Assembly: GCA_016717165.1 (NCBI GenBank)
Contig: JADKGA010000002.1
Coordinates: 248,001 to 312,000, forward strand
Direction of reading: 5' to 3'
Length of the DNA stretch: 64,000 nt
DNA from: Candidatus Lutibacillus vidarii
GTDB taxonomy: Bacteria > Actinomycetota > Actinomycetes > Actinomycetales > Dermatophilaceae
Positions 9,089-17,794 of this stretch are shown in pieces. Made by a program: the position numbers and the translations under genes. The notes beneath the pieces were generated by a model, which was not told the origin of the DNA, searched no databases, and saw only the letters and a list, made by a program, of their open reading frames with translations. How positions within the stretch are numbered: position 1 is the first letter of the stretch; each line of letters begins with the position of its first letter.

Positions 9089-10081
9089 ATGGCGAAACGG
9101 ACCGCGAGCGGCACCCTCCGGATGGACAAGGCTCTTTACGAGGCCGAGCTGGCGAAGCTACAGACCGAGCTCGTGACGATGCTCGAATGGGTGCGGGCGA
9201 CCGGCACGAGGGTTGTCTGCCTGTTCGAGGGGCGCGACGCCGCGGGCAAAGGGTCGGCGATCAAGCGGGTCGCCGAGTACCTCAACCCCCGCTCCGCGCG
9301 GATCGTGGCGCTCCCCGCGCCGAGCGACCGGGAGAAGACCCAGTGGTACTTCCAGCGGTATGTCCCACACCTGCCGGCCGCCGGTGAGGTCGTGCTGCTC
9401 GACCGGTCCTGGTACAACCGGGCCGGGGTCGAGCGGGTCATGGGGTTCTGCAGCGACGAGCAGTACTGGCGTTTCCTTCGTCAGGCGCCGGTCTTCGAGC
9501 AGATGCTCATCGACGACGGCATTTTGCTGCGCAAGTACTGGTTCTCGGTGTCCGATGTCGAGCAGGAGGCGCGTTTCCGCTCCCGCGCCGAGGACCCGAT
9601 GCGGCGGTGGAAGCTCTCGCCGATGGATATGCAGTCGATCACCCGCTGGGAGGACTACTCGCGGGCCAAGGACGTCATGATGCAGTTCACCGACACCGAG
9701 TTCGCCCCCTGGTATGTCGTCGAGTCCGAGGACAAGAAGGCCTCCCGGCTCAATGTCATCGCGCACCTGCTCTCGAGCATTCCCTACGAGCAGCTCAACC
9801 CGCCGACGGTGGAGATCCCGCACCGCCCGCCGGCCGTCGGGTACACGCGTCCGCCTCGGGAGAGCCAGCGGTACGTCCCGGACTATGCGGCGGGGGTGAC
9901 CCTGGCCGCACCGGCGAAGAAAGCCAAGAACGGCAAGTCCGACCACGACGACTCGGGTGGCGGGAAGGACGGCGGCTCCGGCAAGGGCAAACACGGCCGC
10001 GGCCAGGTCCACGGCAACGGACACGGTGAGCACGCGGCAGCGACCGAGGACCCGGCAGCCGACAACGGAGCGCCATCCTGA
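9089..10081 (+). CDS. ppk2: Polyphosphate kinase 2
   Basis: A class I PPK2, which transfers phosphate between polyphosphate and nucleoside diphosphates (typically polyP-driven GDP/ADP phosphorylation). Walker A GRDAAGKGS lies at residues 48-56. Walker B is in VVLLDRSWYNRAGVERVMGF, a family hallmark, and the lid region RWKLSPMDMQSITRW follows. The catalytic core ends near residue 260. It is followed by about 60 residues of low-complexity Lys/Gly/His/Asp tail, absent from most PPK2 proteins. The ATG at 9089 has AAAGGA eight bases upstream. A GTG at 9068 would add seven residues. The stop codon overlaps the start region of argA. Confidence 0.94.
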   Translation: MAKRTASGTLRMDKALYEAELAKLQTELVTMLEWVRATGTRVVCLFEGRDAAGKGSAIKRVAEYLNPRSARIVALPAPSDREKTQWYFQRYVPHLPAAGEVVLLDRSWYNRAGVERVMGFCSDEQYWRFLRQAPVFEQMLIDDGILLRKYWFSVSDVEQEARFRSRAEDPMRRWKLSPMDMQSITRWEDYSRAKDVMMQFTDTEFAPWYVVESEDKKASRLNVIAHLLSSIPYEQLNPPTVEIPHRPPAVGYTRPPRESQRYVPDYAAGVTLAAPAKKAKNGKSDHDDSGGGKDGGSGKGKHGRGQVHGNGHGEHAAATEDPAADNGAPS

Positions 10082-10590
10082 GCCAGCACGCCGAGGTCGT
10101 CGTCCGGCGGGCCAGCACCGCTGACGTCCGCTCGATCCGTGAGGTTGTTGCGCCTTTGGTGGTCCGCCGGGTGCTGGTCGCCAAGGACGCCGTCGCCTAC
10201 TTCGAGTCGATCCAACAGTTTCGCGTCGCCGAGTCGAGGACGGGGCAGTTCGGCGGGTGCGGCGCGCTGCACGTCATGTGGGATGACCTCGCCGAGATCC
10301 GCACCCTGGCCGTCGCCCCCGGCTTCGAGGGCAAAGGGGTGGGTTCGGCGTTGCTGCGCGCCCTCCTCGACGACGCCCGGGAGCTCGGCGTCGCCAAGGT
10401 CTTCTGCCTCACCTTCGAGACGGAGTTCTTCGCCCGCCACGGATTCGTCCCGATCGAGGGCCAGGCGGTGACGCCCGAGGTCTTCGCCGAGCTCTTGCGC
10501 TCGTATGACGAGGGCGTCGCCGAGTTCCTCGATCTCGAACGGGTCAAGCCCAATACCCTGGGCAATACCCGCATGCTCTGCACCCTCTGA
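10078..10590 (+). CDS. argA: Amino-acid N-acetyltransferase (ArgA-type, arginine synthesis), apparent CTG start
   Basis: Short actinobacterial-type N-acetylglutamate synthase (M. tuberculosis ArgA is about 174 residues), the first step of arginine synthesis: glutamate plus acetyl-CoA. The GNAT core is visible as VVVRRASTADVRSI, then IRTLAVAPGFEGKGVGSALL (acetyl-CoA loop) and FFARHGFVPI. No ATG, GTG or TTG precedes the first strand of the fold in this frame; the first TTG (10156) would delete it. A CTG at 10078 overlaps the ppk2 stop as CTGA, the same geometry as the ATGA/GTGA overlaps elsewhere here. I therefore place the start there (170 residues). Either a true CTG start or a base error of ATGA is possible. 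Confidence 0.8.
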   Translation: MSQHAEVVVRRASTADVRSIREVVAPLVVRRVLVAKDAVAYFESIQQFRVAESRTGQFGGCGALHVMWDDLAEIRTLAVAPGFEGKGVGSALLRALLDDARELGVAKVFCLTFETEFFARHGFVPIEGQAVTPEVFAELLRSYDEGVAEFLDLERVKPNTLGNTRMLCTL

Positions 10591-10592
10591 GG

Positions 10593-11567
10593 TCAGCCGT
10601 CCCGCTGCTGGGCGAGGTAGACCCGGCGGACGACGTCCTCCACGTCCGGTTCCTCGATGGCCAGGTCGACGACGGCCACCCGAGCGGACACCTGCGCGAG
10701 CAGGGCCGCCGCCGTGGTCGCTGTCGCGTCGAAGGCCAGCCGCTGGCGCAGGCCCTCACCCTCTGAGCCCAGGTGCCGCGACCCCGGCAGCCCGGTGAGG
10801 TCCGGGTGCGGCTCGGCGAGGTCGACGACGAGCACCCGCTCGGCACCCACCTGGGCGGCCAGGCCGTCGAGGGTGCCGTCATACGCCATCTCGCCGTGGT
10901 CGACCAGGACGACCCGGGAGCACAGCCGGGCGACGTCACCCATGTCGTGGGTGGTCAGCAGCAAGGTGGTGCCGTGCTCGAGGCGCTGCTCGATGAGGAA
11001 CTCGCGGAGCCGCTGTTTGCTCAGCACGTCCAGGCCGATGGTCGGCTCGTCGAGGATGACCAGCTCGGGTCGGTGGAGCAGGGCCGCGGCCACCTCGCCG
11101 CGCATCCGCTGGCCGAGCGAGAGCTGGCGCACCGGCGTGCCGAGGGTGGGCCCCATCTCCAGCCGCTCGACCAGGTCGGCGGTGCGCGCCGACGCCTCCG
11201 CGGCGGGGATCCGATGGATCGCGGTGAGCAGCTCGAAGGAGTCGCGCAATGGCAGGTCCCACCACAGCGCCGAGCGTTGGCCGAAGACGACCCCGACCCG
11301 GCCGGCCAAGGTGCGCCGCTGCCGGACCGGCTCCAGCCCACAGGTCCGGACGGTGCCCGACGTCGGGACGAGGATGCCGACGAGCATCTTGATCGTCGTC
11401 GACTTCCCGGCGCCGTTCGCGCCGATATAGCCGACCGACTCGCCGGCCTCGACCGTCAGGGTCAGGCCGTCGACCGCAGTCAGCTGCTCTGGCCGGGCGA
11501 GGGGATGGCGCCTGGTCCCCTTTCGGGCGAAGCTGCGGGTGAGCTCCTCCGTGCGTATGACGGTCAC
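10593..11567 (-). CDS. ABC transporter ATP-binding protein (ABC-2 exporter)
   Basis: A 324-residue ATPase subunit. Walker A GANGAGKST lies at 49-57, signature LSLGQ at 149-153 and Walker B VILDEPTIGLD at 170-180. About 80 residues after the ATPase core form the C-terminal domain common in ABC-2 exporters. The GTG start at 11567 is preceded by AAGGAGGT and overlaps the stop of the upstream permease as GTGA. With the two permeases it forms a three-gene operon reading permease, permease, ATPase. The LALWWDLP-type segment and permeases of the DUF990 kind suggest a multidrug or lipid exporter of unknown substrate. Its stop faces argA with a 2-base gap. Confidence 0.9.
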   Translation of the reverse strand: MTVIRTEELTRSFARKGTRRHPLARPEQLTAVDGLTLTVEAGESVGYIGANGAGKSTTIKMLVGILVPTSGTVRTCGLEPVRQRRTLAGRVGVVFGQRSALWWDLPLRDSFELLTAIHRIPAAEASARTADLVERLEMGPTLGTPVRQLSLGQRMRGEVAAALLHRPELVILDEPTIGLDVLSKQRLREFLIEQRLEHGTTLLLTTHDMGDVARLCSRVVLVDHGEMAYDGTLDGLAAQVGAERVLVVDLAEPHPDLTGLPGSRHLGSEGEGLRQRLAFDATATTAAALLAQVSARVAVVDLAIEEPDVEDVVRRVYLAQQRDG

Positions 11568-12448
11568 CCGCCACCTCCTTGGTAGTGCCGGACACCGGTG
11601 CGCCACAGCAGCAGCGCGATCCCCCACACCGAGACCACGGCGAGCGGGAGGCCCCACGCGAGCGGCTGCGCGAGCACGCCGACGCCGGGCAGGTCGAGGA
11701 TGACGAGGGCGGGCAGGTACCCGGTGAAGGCCACCGGCGCCACGAAGCCGAAGAAGATCCGCAGCGGCCCCGGCCAGACCGAGGCGGGCGTGACCGCGGC
11801 ATACCGGCCGCCGTAGGTGAAGGCGTTCGGCATCTCCGGTGCGTTGACCGTGAAGAACTGCACGCCCGCGGCACAGACGAAGAGGGCCGCGTAGATGAGT
11901 GGTGAGCAGACCAGCGCGAGGACGAGCATGGCGGCTCGCGGGATGGTCCACATGATCGCGTTGGTCCACAGCGCCACGCCGAGGATGACGACACCGACGG
12001 CCGCCCGGGCGAGCCGCCGCAGCGAGATGTCGCTGGTCACCAGCTGCGCCAGGAGCGGCTGGGGCCGTAGGTAGAAGATGTCGAGGGTGCCGGCCCGGAG
12101 GTACTCGGGGAGGCTGTCGAGGTGGCCGAAGGCGAGGTCCCCGAGGCAGAAGCCGATCTCCGCGAGGGCGAAGACGAGCAGGATGGCGTGGACGTCGAAA
12201 CCCCCGATGGCGCCGGTCGCCGAGAAGACGAGGAAGGTCTCGACGAACTCGACGATGCCGACCAGTCCGGCGCCGAGGCTGTCGGTGATGAACGGGATGC
12301 GGTAGCTCGCCCGGGCGCGAACCCGCGAGCCGAGAACGGCCCGGTATGCCGCCCAGGCCGTCGGTCGCGGACCGGCCGGGTCCGGCGCTGAGGCCATCGA
12401 GCCGCCGGAGGCTGCTATCGGGACTCGAGGCGTTACCTCGTCAGCCAC
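11564..12448 (-). CDS. ABC-2 type permease (DUF990-like)
   Basis: A 294-residue integral membrane protein with six predicted hydrophobic segments between about residues 50 and 285. FGHLDSLPEYLRAGTLDIFYLRP is the conserved cytoplasmic stretch of the DUF990 family, and VAPVAFTGYLPA lies late in the protein. I chose the GTG at 12448, which overlaps the upstream permease stop (GTGGCTGA) and has GGAG seven bases before it. An ATG at 12397 is the alternative and would remove the 17-residue polar leader. It forms the transport channel with the preceding permease and the downstream ATPase. Confidence 0.85.
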   Translation of the reverse strand: MADEVTPRVPIAASGGSMASAPDPAGPRPTAWAAYRAVLGSRVRARASYRIPFITDSLGAGLVGIVEFVETFLVFSATGAIGGFDVHAILLVFALAEIGFCLGDLAFGHLDSLPEYLRAGTLDIFYLRPQPLLAQLVTSDISLRRLARAAVGVVILGVALWTNAIMWTIPRAAMLVLALVCSPLIYAALFVCAAGVQFFTVNAPEMPNAFTYGGRYAAVTPASVWPGPLRIFFGFVAPVAFTGYLPALVILDLPGVGVLAQPLAWGLPLAVVSVWGIALLLWRTGVRHYQGGGG

Positions 12449-13247
12449 CTTGGATCTCCAGCCGACGCGCGCCCGCACGGGTGAGGACCGCCCCGAGTGC
12501 CCACGCGGCGATGAGCCAGAGGCCCTGGTGGGCAAGGACGGCATACGCGGCAGGGCCGGTGACCCGACCCGAGATGACGTCGACCGGCGCCATGAGCAAG
12601 GAGGGGAATGGAGTCGCAGCGGCGAGCGCCTGCAGCCAGTGCGGCATGAGCGGCAGCGGGACGAAGAGGCCCGCGAGGAAAGAACCCACGACCATGTAGA
12701 GCGTCTGCAGACCCCGGGCGTCGACGACCCAGAAGCCGAGCACCCCGAGGGCGTACCGGCAGGCCGAGGAGAGCACCACCGCCAGCAGTGCCGAGCCGAC
12801 GCCGAGGACATAGGGGGCAAGGGCGTGGGGGAGGAAGAGTCCCGTGGTCAGGGCCCCCACGGCGAGGGTGGGCAGGGTGCGCGGGAGGACGCCGAACAGG
12901 CCCCGCCCGACGTCGTCAGCGATATGTGCGCCCTGCACGTCGAGTGGACGGACCAGCTCCACGGCGACCTGCCCCGAGCGGGTCGATGCGGCGATCTGCG
13001 AGCCACCCCAGGGCTGCACGAGCCCGATCAGGGCCTGGGACACCCAGACGTAGGCCGCCATCGTGGCGGCGTCGTAGCCGCGAAGCGCTCCGCCGGCCGA
13101 GGCCACCGCGGCCAGCAGGATCGATGCCTTGATGAGTCCGAACATCGCGTTCGCCGCGACCCCTGCGACGGCGGCGAGCGGGTAGGCCGACTGGGTCCGC
13201 AGACCCACCCGGACCAGCCTGAGGTATACCGCCAGCGTCGAACGCAC
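12441..13247 (-). CDS. ABC-2 type permease, first gene of exporter operon
   Basis: A 268-residue membrane protein with about six hydrophobic segments. It begins MRSTLAVYLRLVRVGLRTQ, typical of the permease N-terminal elbow, and contains SGQVAVELVRPLDVQ, which corresponds to the conserved polar motif in the partner permease. The two permeases are distant homologues and probably form a heterodimer. The gene is first in the operon and lies 37 bases from the end of mutY, which is on the same strand upstream. The substrate is unknown. Confidence 0.85.
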   Translation of the reverse strand: MRSTLAVYLRLVRVGLRTQSAYPLAAVAGVAANAMFGLIKASILLAAVASAGGALRGYDAATMAAYVWVSQALIGLVQPWGGSQIAASTRSGQVAVELVRPLDVQGAHIADDVGRGLFGVLPRTLPTLAVGALTTGLFLPHALAPYVLGVGSALLAVVLSSACRYALGVLGFWVVDARGLQTLYMVVGSFLAGLFVPLPLMPHWLQALAAATPFPSLLMAPVDVISGRVTGPAAYAVLAHQGLWLIAAWALGAVLTRAGARRLEIQGG

Positions 13248-13284
13248 AAGCTCAGGACCCTACCCGTCCGGGGCCGCGGACGCC

Positions 13285-14232
13285 TCACGAGGCGGGGTGC
13301 CGTGGCTCCGGGAGCTCCGCGGGGAGCCGGACCCGGCCGCCGTCGAGGGGCTCGGCCAGCCCATCAGCCACCAGAGCGTCGAGGCAGCGCATCCGCTGCG
13401 GCTCGTCGGGCCACGCCGCGGCCAGGGTCGCGCTGTCGACCGGGCCGGGGGAGTCACGCAGGGTCTGGAGGAGCACGCCGCGGCACTGCCGGTCGGTCCC
13501 CTCCCAGGGCTGGCCTCGTCGCGGCGGTCCGTCGTATGCCGGATAGCCTGCCCGGCGCCAGGCGCAGAGCTCGGCGACCGGACACTGCTCACAGCGCGGC
13601 GCCCGAGCGGTACAGACCAGCGCGCCGAGCTCCATCGCCGCGACATTCCACACCACCGCGTCGGCCGTCAGCGTCGGCCGAGCCTGCTCGGCGAGGGCCC
13701 GCTCTGCCGCGGTCGGGTGCGGCGGCGGGAGCGCGCGGCCGGTGACGAGTCGGGCGAGGACCCGGCGGACGTTGGTGTCGACCACTGTCGTGGGGTGGCC
13801 GAAGGCGAAACAGGCCACGGCCGCGGCGGTGTACTCACCCACGCCGGGCAGGGCGAGCAGCGCCTCGACGTCGGAGGGGACCGTGCCGTCGTGTCGGGCG
13901 AGGATGACCCCGGCGGCCTCGTGCAGCCGAAGCGCCCGACGGGGGTACCCCAGCCGGCCCCACGCGCGGACCGCCTCCCCGGACGGCTCGGCGGCCAAGG
14001 CCGCCGGCGTCGGCCATCGCTCCAGCCAGGTCCGCCAGACCGGCTCGACCCGGGCGACAGGCGTCTGCTGGGCCATGACCTCGGAGACGAGGACGCCCCA
14101 GGGCGTGGTGCCGGGAGCACGCCACGGCAGCGGCCGGGCGGCGTCGGCATACCAGTCGAGCACCCGCTCATGGACCGTGCGGAGGTCGCCCGCCCTGGGG
14201 CGGGCCCCCGCTGAGCGGGCGTCGGCCCGCAC
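13285..14232 (-). CDS. mutY: A/G-specific adenine glycosylase MutY
   Basis: Removes adenine mispaired with 8-oxoguanine. The helix-hairpin-helix is LPGVGEYTAAAV, followed by the catalytic Asp in VVDTNVRRVL and the MutY-type SEVMAQQTPVARV. The iron-sulfur cluster ligands are in CTARAPRCEQCPVAELC (spacing 6, 2, 5). The protein has about 315 residues. The usual NUDIX-like C-terminal domain is shortened to a small winged segment ending in PELPEPRHP, as in several actinobacteria. The start is uncertain: I used the GTG at 14232 because it lies just after the disA stop and about 25 residues before the first conserved helix. The frame stays open upstream over the disA 3' end. Confidence 0.88.
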   Translation of the reverse strand: MRADARSAGARPRAGDLRTVHERVLDWYADAARPLPWRAPGTTPWGVLVSEVMAQQTPVARVEPVWRTWLERWPTPAALAAEPSGEAVRAWGRLGYPRRALRLHEAAGVILARHDGTVPSDVEALLALPGVGEYTAAAVACFAFGHPTTVVDTNVRRVLARLVTGRALPPPHPTAAERALAEQARPTLTADAVVWNVAAMELGALVCTARAPRCEQCPVAELCAWRRAGYPAYDGPPRRGQPWEGTDRQCRGVLLQTLRDSPGPVDSATLAAAWPDEPQRMRCLDALVADGLAEPLDGGRVRLPAELPEPRHPAS

Positions 14233-14278
14233 GGCTGAGCGACCGCCGACGAAGGCACCTGAGCGGCCGCTGGGCGAC

Positions 14279-15355
14279 CTAGACGTAGCGCTCCAGGATG
14301 CTCGACTCGGCCAACCGAGACAGACCCTCGCGCACCGCCCGGGCCCGACCCTCGCCGACACCGTCGACGTCCATGAGGTCCTCGAGGTTGGCCGCCAGCA
14401 GTCGCTGGAGCGAGTCGAAGTGGTCGACGAGACGGTCGATGATCGTGCCCGGCAAGCGCGGCACCTTGGAGAGGAGGCGGTACCCGCGCGGGCTCACCGC
14501 CGAGTCCAGCCCGTCGCCGGTCGAACCGAAGCCCACAGCGCGGGCGCCGGCGCCGAGGTCGAGCAGCTCGGAGTCGGGCAGCGCGACCAGCTCGCTCAGC
14601 GCGTCGGCGACGGTCTTGCCCGAGCGGGTCTCGCTGATGTAGTCGCGGATGATCAGCTCGCGGTCGTTGCCGAGTCCGCCGACGAGCTCCTCGAGCTGCA
14701 GCGAGAGCAGCCGGCCGTCGGTTCCGAGCTCGACGACATAGCCCTGGATCTCGGCGCTGATCCGACGGACCATCTCCAGCCGCTGGAGCACGCTGGCCAC
14801 ATCGCGGACCGTGACGAGGTCCTCGATCTCCAAAGCGGAGAGGGTGCCGGTTACCTCGTCGAGGCGGGCCTTGTACCGCTCCAAGGTCTGCAGCGCCTGG
14901 TCGGCCCGGGAGAGGATCGCGGCGGAGCCCTCGAGGACATGCCGTCGGCCCGCGACATACAAGGCGACGATCCGCATCGACTGGCTCACCGACACCACGG
15001 GCATCCCGGTCTGGATCGCCACCCGCTCAGCGGTCCGGTGGCGGGTGCCGGCCTCACTGGTCTCGATCGTCGGGTCGGGGACCAGCTGCGTGGCCGCGCG
15101 GAGGATCTTCGTACAGTCCTTGTCGACGATGATCGCGCCGTCCATCTTCGCCAGCTCGCGCAGCCGGGTGGCGGAGAAGTCGACGTCGAGCGGGAATCCC
15201 CCGGTGCAGATCTGGTCGACGGTCCGGTCGTTGCCGAGGACGATCAAGGCCCCGGTCCGACCTCGGAGGATGCGCTCCAGCCCGTCGCGAAGGTCGGTGC
15301 CCGGCGCCATCGCGGCCAGGGTGGCGCGCAGGACGTCGTCGGGGCTACGTTCCAC
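14279..15355 (-). CDS. disA: DNA integrity scanning diadenylate cyclase DisA
   Basis: Makes cyclic di-AMP from two ATP and pauses at branched DNA. The N-terminal DAC domain (1 to about 140) shows the DGA motif in MDGAIIVD and the RHR motif in GTRHRTAE. A helical linker follows, then a C-terminal HhH DNA-binding region (LEDLMDVDGVGEGRARAVREGL). The length of 358 is typical. As in most actinobacteria it lies next to radA, whose product is known to bind DisA and modulate its activity in Bacillus and mycobacteria. The 230-base gap to radA holds no gene. Confidence 0.97.
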   Translation of the reverse strand: MERSPDDVLRATLAAMAPGTDLRDGLERILRGRTGALIVLGNDRTVDQICTGGFPLDVDFSATRLRELAKMDGAIIVDKDCTKILRAATQLVPDPTIETSEAGTRHRTAERVAIQTGMPVVSVSQSMRIVALYVAGRRHVLEGSAAILSRADQALQTLERYKARLDEVTGTLSALEIEDLVTVRDVASVLQRLEMVRRISAEIQGYVVELGTDGRLLSLQLEELVGGLGNDRELIIRDYISETRSGKTVADALSELVALPDSELLDLGAGARAVGFGSTGDGLDSAVSPRGYRLLSKVPRLPGTIIDRLVDHFDSLQRLLAANLEDLMDVDGVGEGRARAVREGLSRLAESSILERYV

Positions 15356-15586
15356 GGCGGGGCTCCTCGGGTCGGATCGGTCGGACCATCCGGGCGCTGC
15401 GAGTGGGGCGGGGCGTATGGCTGGCTGGGCTCACCCGGCCCGACCAGCACGAACGCCGACCCGAGGCCCGTCGCGATCATCGTAGACCGCAGCGGGCGAA
15501 AGGGCGCACCGCTTGGGCAGCCGAGGTGGTCAGGGCCGCCGCCCTCCGGTGGAGGCCGGACCCGACCCGGGTGGGATCCGCCCGGC

Positions 15587-16975
15587 TCAATGGGGCCCGA
15601 CCCCGAGCACCCGGGCAACCGCGGTGGCCAGGTCGGGGACCTCGACCACCTGCAGTCCCTGCGGGAGGGCGCCGGAGCCGAGGACCCCGGGGGGGACATA
15701 TGCCGTGCCGAACCCGAGCCGGGCGGCCTCGGCCAGGCGGCGCAGCGCCCCGGAGACCGGGCGGATCTCCCCGGCCAGGCCCACCTCGCCGATCGCGACG
15801 ACGTCGGCCCCGACCGGTCGGTCGATGATCGCCGAGGCCAGTGCCAGCGCCAGCGCGAGGTCGGCCGCGGGCTCACCGATGCGGACCCCGCCAACCGTCG
15901 ACACGTAGGCGTCCGAGGCGCCGATCGGTGCCCGGGCGCGCCGTTCCAATGCGGCGACGATCATCGCCACGCGGGAGGCGTCGACACCGTGGGTGGTCCG
16001 GCGCGGCGCGGGTCCATGGGCCTTGGCGACGAGGGCCTGGACCTCGGCGAGCAGCGGCCGGCGGCCCTCGAGCGTCACCGTGACGCAGGTGCCGGGAACC
16101 ACCGCGTCGCGCTGGGACAGGAAGAGCCCACTGGGATCGGCCAGCCCGACGATGCCCCCGTCGGACAGGTCGAAGCAGCCCACCTCATCGGTCGGGCCGA
16201 ACCGGTTCTTCACCGCACGGGCCAGCCGGAGCCGTGAGTGCCGGTCGCCCTCGAAGGCGACGACGACGTCGACGAGATGCTCGAGGATCCGCGGGCCGGC
16301 AATCGAGCCGTCCTTGGTCACGTGACCGACCAGAAGCACCGACATACCGCGCTGCTTGGCGACCTGGATGACCGCGGCGGCGACCTCGCGCACCTGGGTG
16401 ACCCCGCCGGCCGATCCTTCGACCTGCGGGCTGGCCAGGGTCTGGACCGAGTCGACTACGAGGACGTGCGGCTCCAGCGTCGCGACGTGCCCGAGCACCG
16501 TCGCGAGGTCGGTCTCGGCGGCGAGGTAGAGGTCGGCTGCCATCGCCTCGATCCGCTCCGCACGCAGCCGGACCTGTGCCGCGGACTCCTCACCGGTGAC
16601 ATAGAGGGCGGGCCGACCGCTGCGGGCGGTCCGTGCGGCGACCTCGAGGAGGAGCGTCGACTTGCCGATGCCGGGCTCGCCCGCGACGAGGACGACCCCA
16701 CCTGGCACGAGCCCGCCGCCGAGGACCCGGTCCAGCTCGGACAGGCCGGTCGGCACCACCCCGGCACGGGCGACGTCGACCTCGCCGATCCGCAGCGCCG
16801 GGCGGGCTGGAGCGGTGGCGACGGTCCGTGGCCCGGCGACGGCACCGACCTCGTCCACCGACCCCCAGGTCTGGCACTCCCCGCACCGCCCGAGCCATTT
16901 CACCGTGCTCCAGCCGCACTCGCGGCAGCGGTACGTGGGCCGGGCCGCCTTCCGGGTCGCGCTCACCGAGGTCAT
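15587..16975 (-). CDS. radA: DNA repair protein RadA (Sms)
   Basis: A RecA-like branch-migration helicase of recombination. The N-terminal C4 zinc finger is CRECG then CGEC (about 16-34). Walker A is GEPGIGKST, the RadA-specific KNRFG follows, and a C-terminal Lon-like domain ends the protein (PIGASDAYVSTVGGVRI). I chose the ATG at 16975 (462 residues). A longer frame upstream lacks family similarity. It is upstream of disA on the same strand, and this pairing is conserved. Confidence 0.97.
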   Translation of the reverse strand: MTSVSATRKAARPTYRCRECGWSTVKWLGRCGECQTWGSVDEVGAVAGPRTVATAPARPALRIGEVDVARAGVVPTGLSELDRVLGGGLVPGGVVLVAGEPGIGKSTLLLEVAARTARSGRPALYVTGEESAAQVRLRAERIEAMAADLYLAAETDLATVLGHVATLEPHVLVVDSVQTLASPQVEGSAGGVTQVREVAAAVIQVAKQRGMSVLLVGHVTKDGSIAGPRILEHLVDVVVAFEGDRHSRLRLARAVKNRFGPTDEVGCFDLSDGGIVGLADPSGLFLSQRDAVVPGTCVTVTLEGRRPLLAEVQALVAKAHGPAPRRTTHGVDASRVAMIVAALERRARAPIGASDAYVSTVGGVRIGEPAADLALALALASAIIDRPVGADVVAIGEVGLAGEIRPVSGALRRLAEAARLGFGTAYVPPGVLGSGALPQGLQVVEVPDLATAVARVLGVGPH

Positions 16976-17068
16976 GCTCGTGACGGTATGACGCAGCACC
17001 GACAACCCACGCCGGGGTTACCGACACCATGGGGGTGCCACCGGCCGGCGGTCGTTGACGCATCCGGC

Positions 17069-17794
17069 TCAGAACCGGCGCCACCACACCGTCGCGCCGT
17101 AGTCGACACCGGTCGCGGCGGGGGCCTCCCGGACGGCTGACGCGACGACTGCCGGCGGCAGCTCCAGCCCCAGCACGGCCACGAAGTCCTCGTGGCTCGA
17201 GAAGGCCCAGCGCAGCGTGACGTCTGTCGGCGTCCACCCCCGGCGCAGCCAGAACCGGCGGACCGCGGCGGCGTCATACGACGGATAGGCGGACCGGAAC
17301 CACCCGCCGAAGGTGGACCGCGACGGGTCGATGTCGACGACGACCGCGCCCCCACCGGGGCGCACCACACGGGCCAGCTCGGCCAGCCCGGGCTCGCAGC
17401 CCGGCCCGAAGAAGTAGGCCCAGCGGGCGTGCGCCAGGTCGACCGAGCCCGCCCCGAGGGGCAGCGCCTGCGCGCCGCCTTGGACCACCGCGATGGGGGC
17501 CAGCCCGGGGTCGCCGGCCCGGGCCCGGGCCGCACGGTCCCGCGCGGCTCGGACCAGCGGCGGGTGCGGCTCGACCCCGAGCACACGCGCGGCCCGCTGC
17601 GCGAACCCGGGCAGATGGAAGCCGGTTCCACAACCGATATCCAGGACGCTCGATCCGGAGAGGTCTGCGACGGACCCGATCGCCGCGTCGACGATCCCGT
17701 CCGGGTCGACGCCGAGGTTCTCGATTTCGTAGGTCCGCGCATCCCCCCAGATGTTCGGGCTCGGGATCGCGGTCACCCCACCCACGCGCGTCAC
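17069..17794 (-). CDS. Class I SAM-dependent methyltransferase
   Basis: A 241-residue protein with a Rossmann-type methyltransferase fold. Motif I is VLDIGCGTGFHLPGFA, the acidic loop of motif II is LGVEPHPPLV, and motif IV is LAHARWAYFFGPG. The N-terminus SPNIWGDARTYEIEN is typical of small-molecule methyltransferases in the Methyltransf_11 group. The methyl acceptor is unknown. The ATG overlaps the stop of the upstream Cys-rich gene by 4 bases, so the two are co-translated and may act on the same process. Confidence 0.85.
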   Translation of the reverse strand: MTRVGGVTAIPSPNIWGDARTYEIENLGVDPDGIVDAAIGSVADLSGSSVLDIGCGTGFHLPGFAQRAARVLGVEPHPPLVRAARDRAARARAGDPGLAPIAVVQGGAQALPLGAGSVDLAHARWAYFFGPGCEPGLAELARVVRPGGGAVVVDIDPSRSTFGGWFRSAYPSYDAAAVRRFWLRRGWTPTDVTLRWAFSSHEDFVAVLGLELPPAVVASAVREAPAATGVDYGATVWWRRF

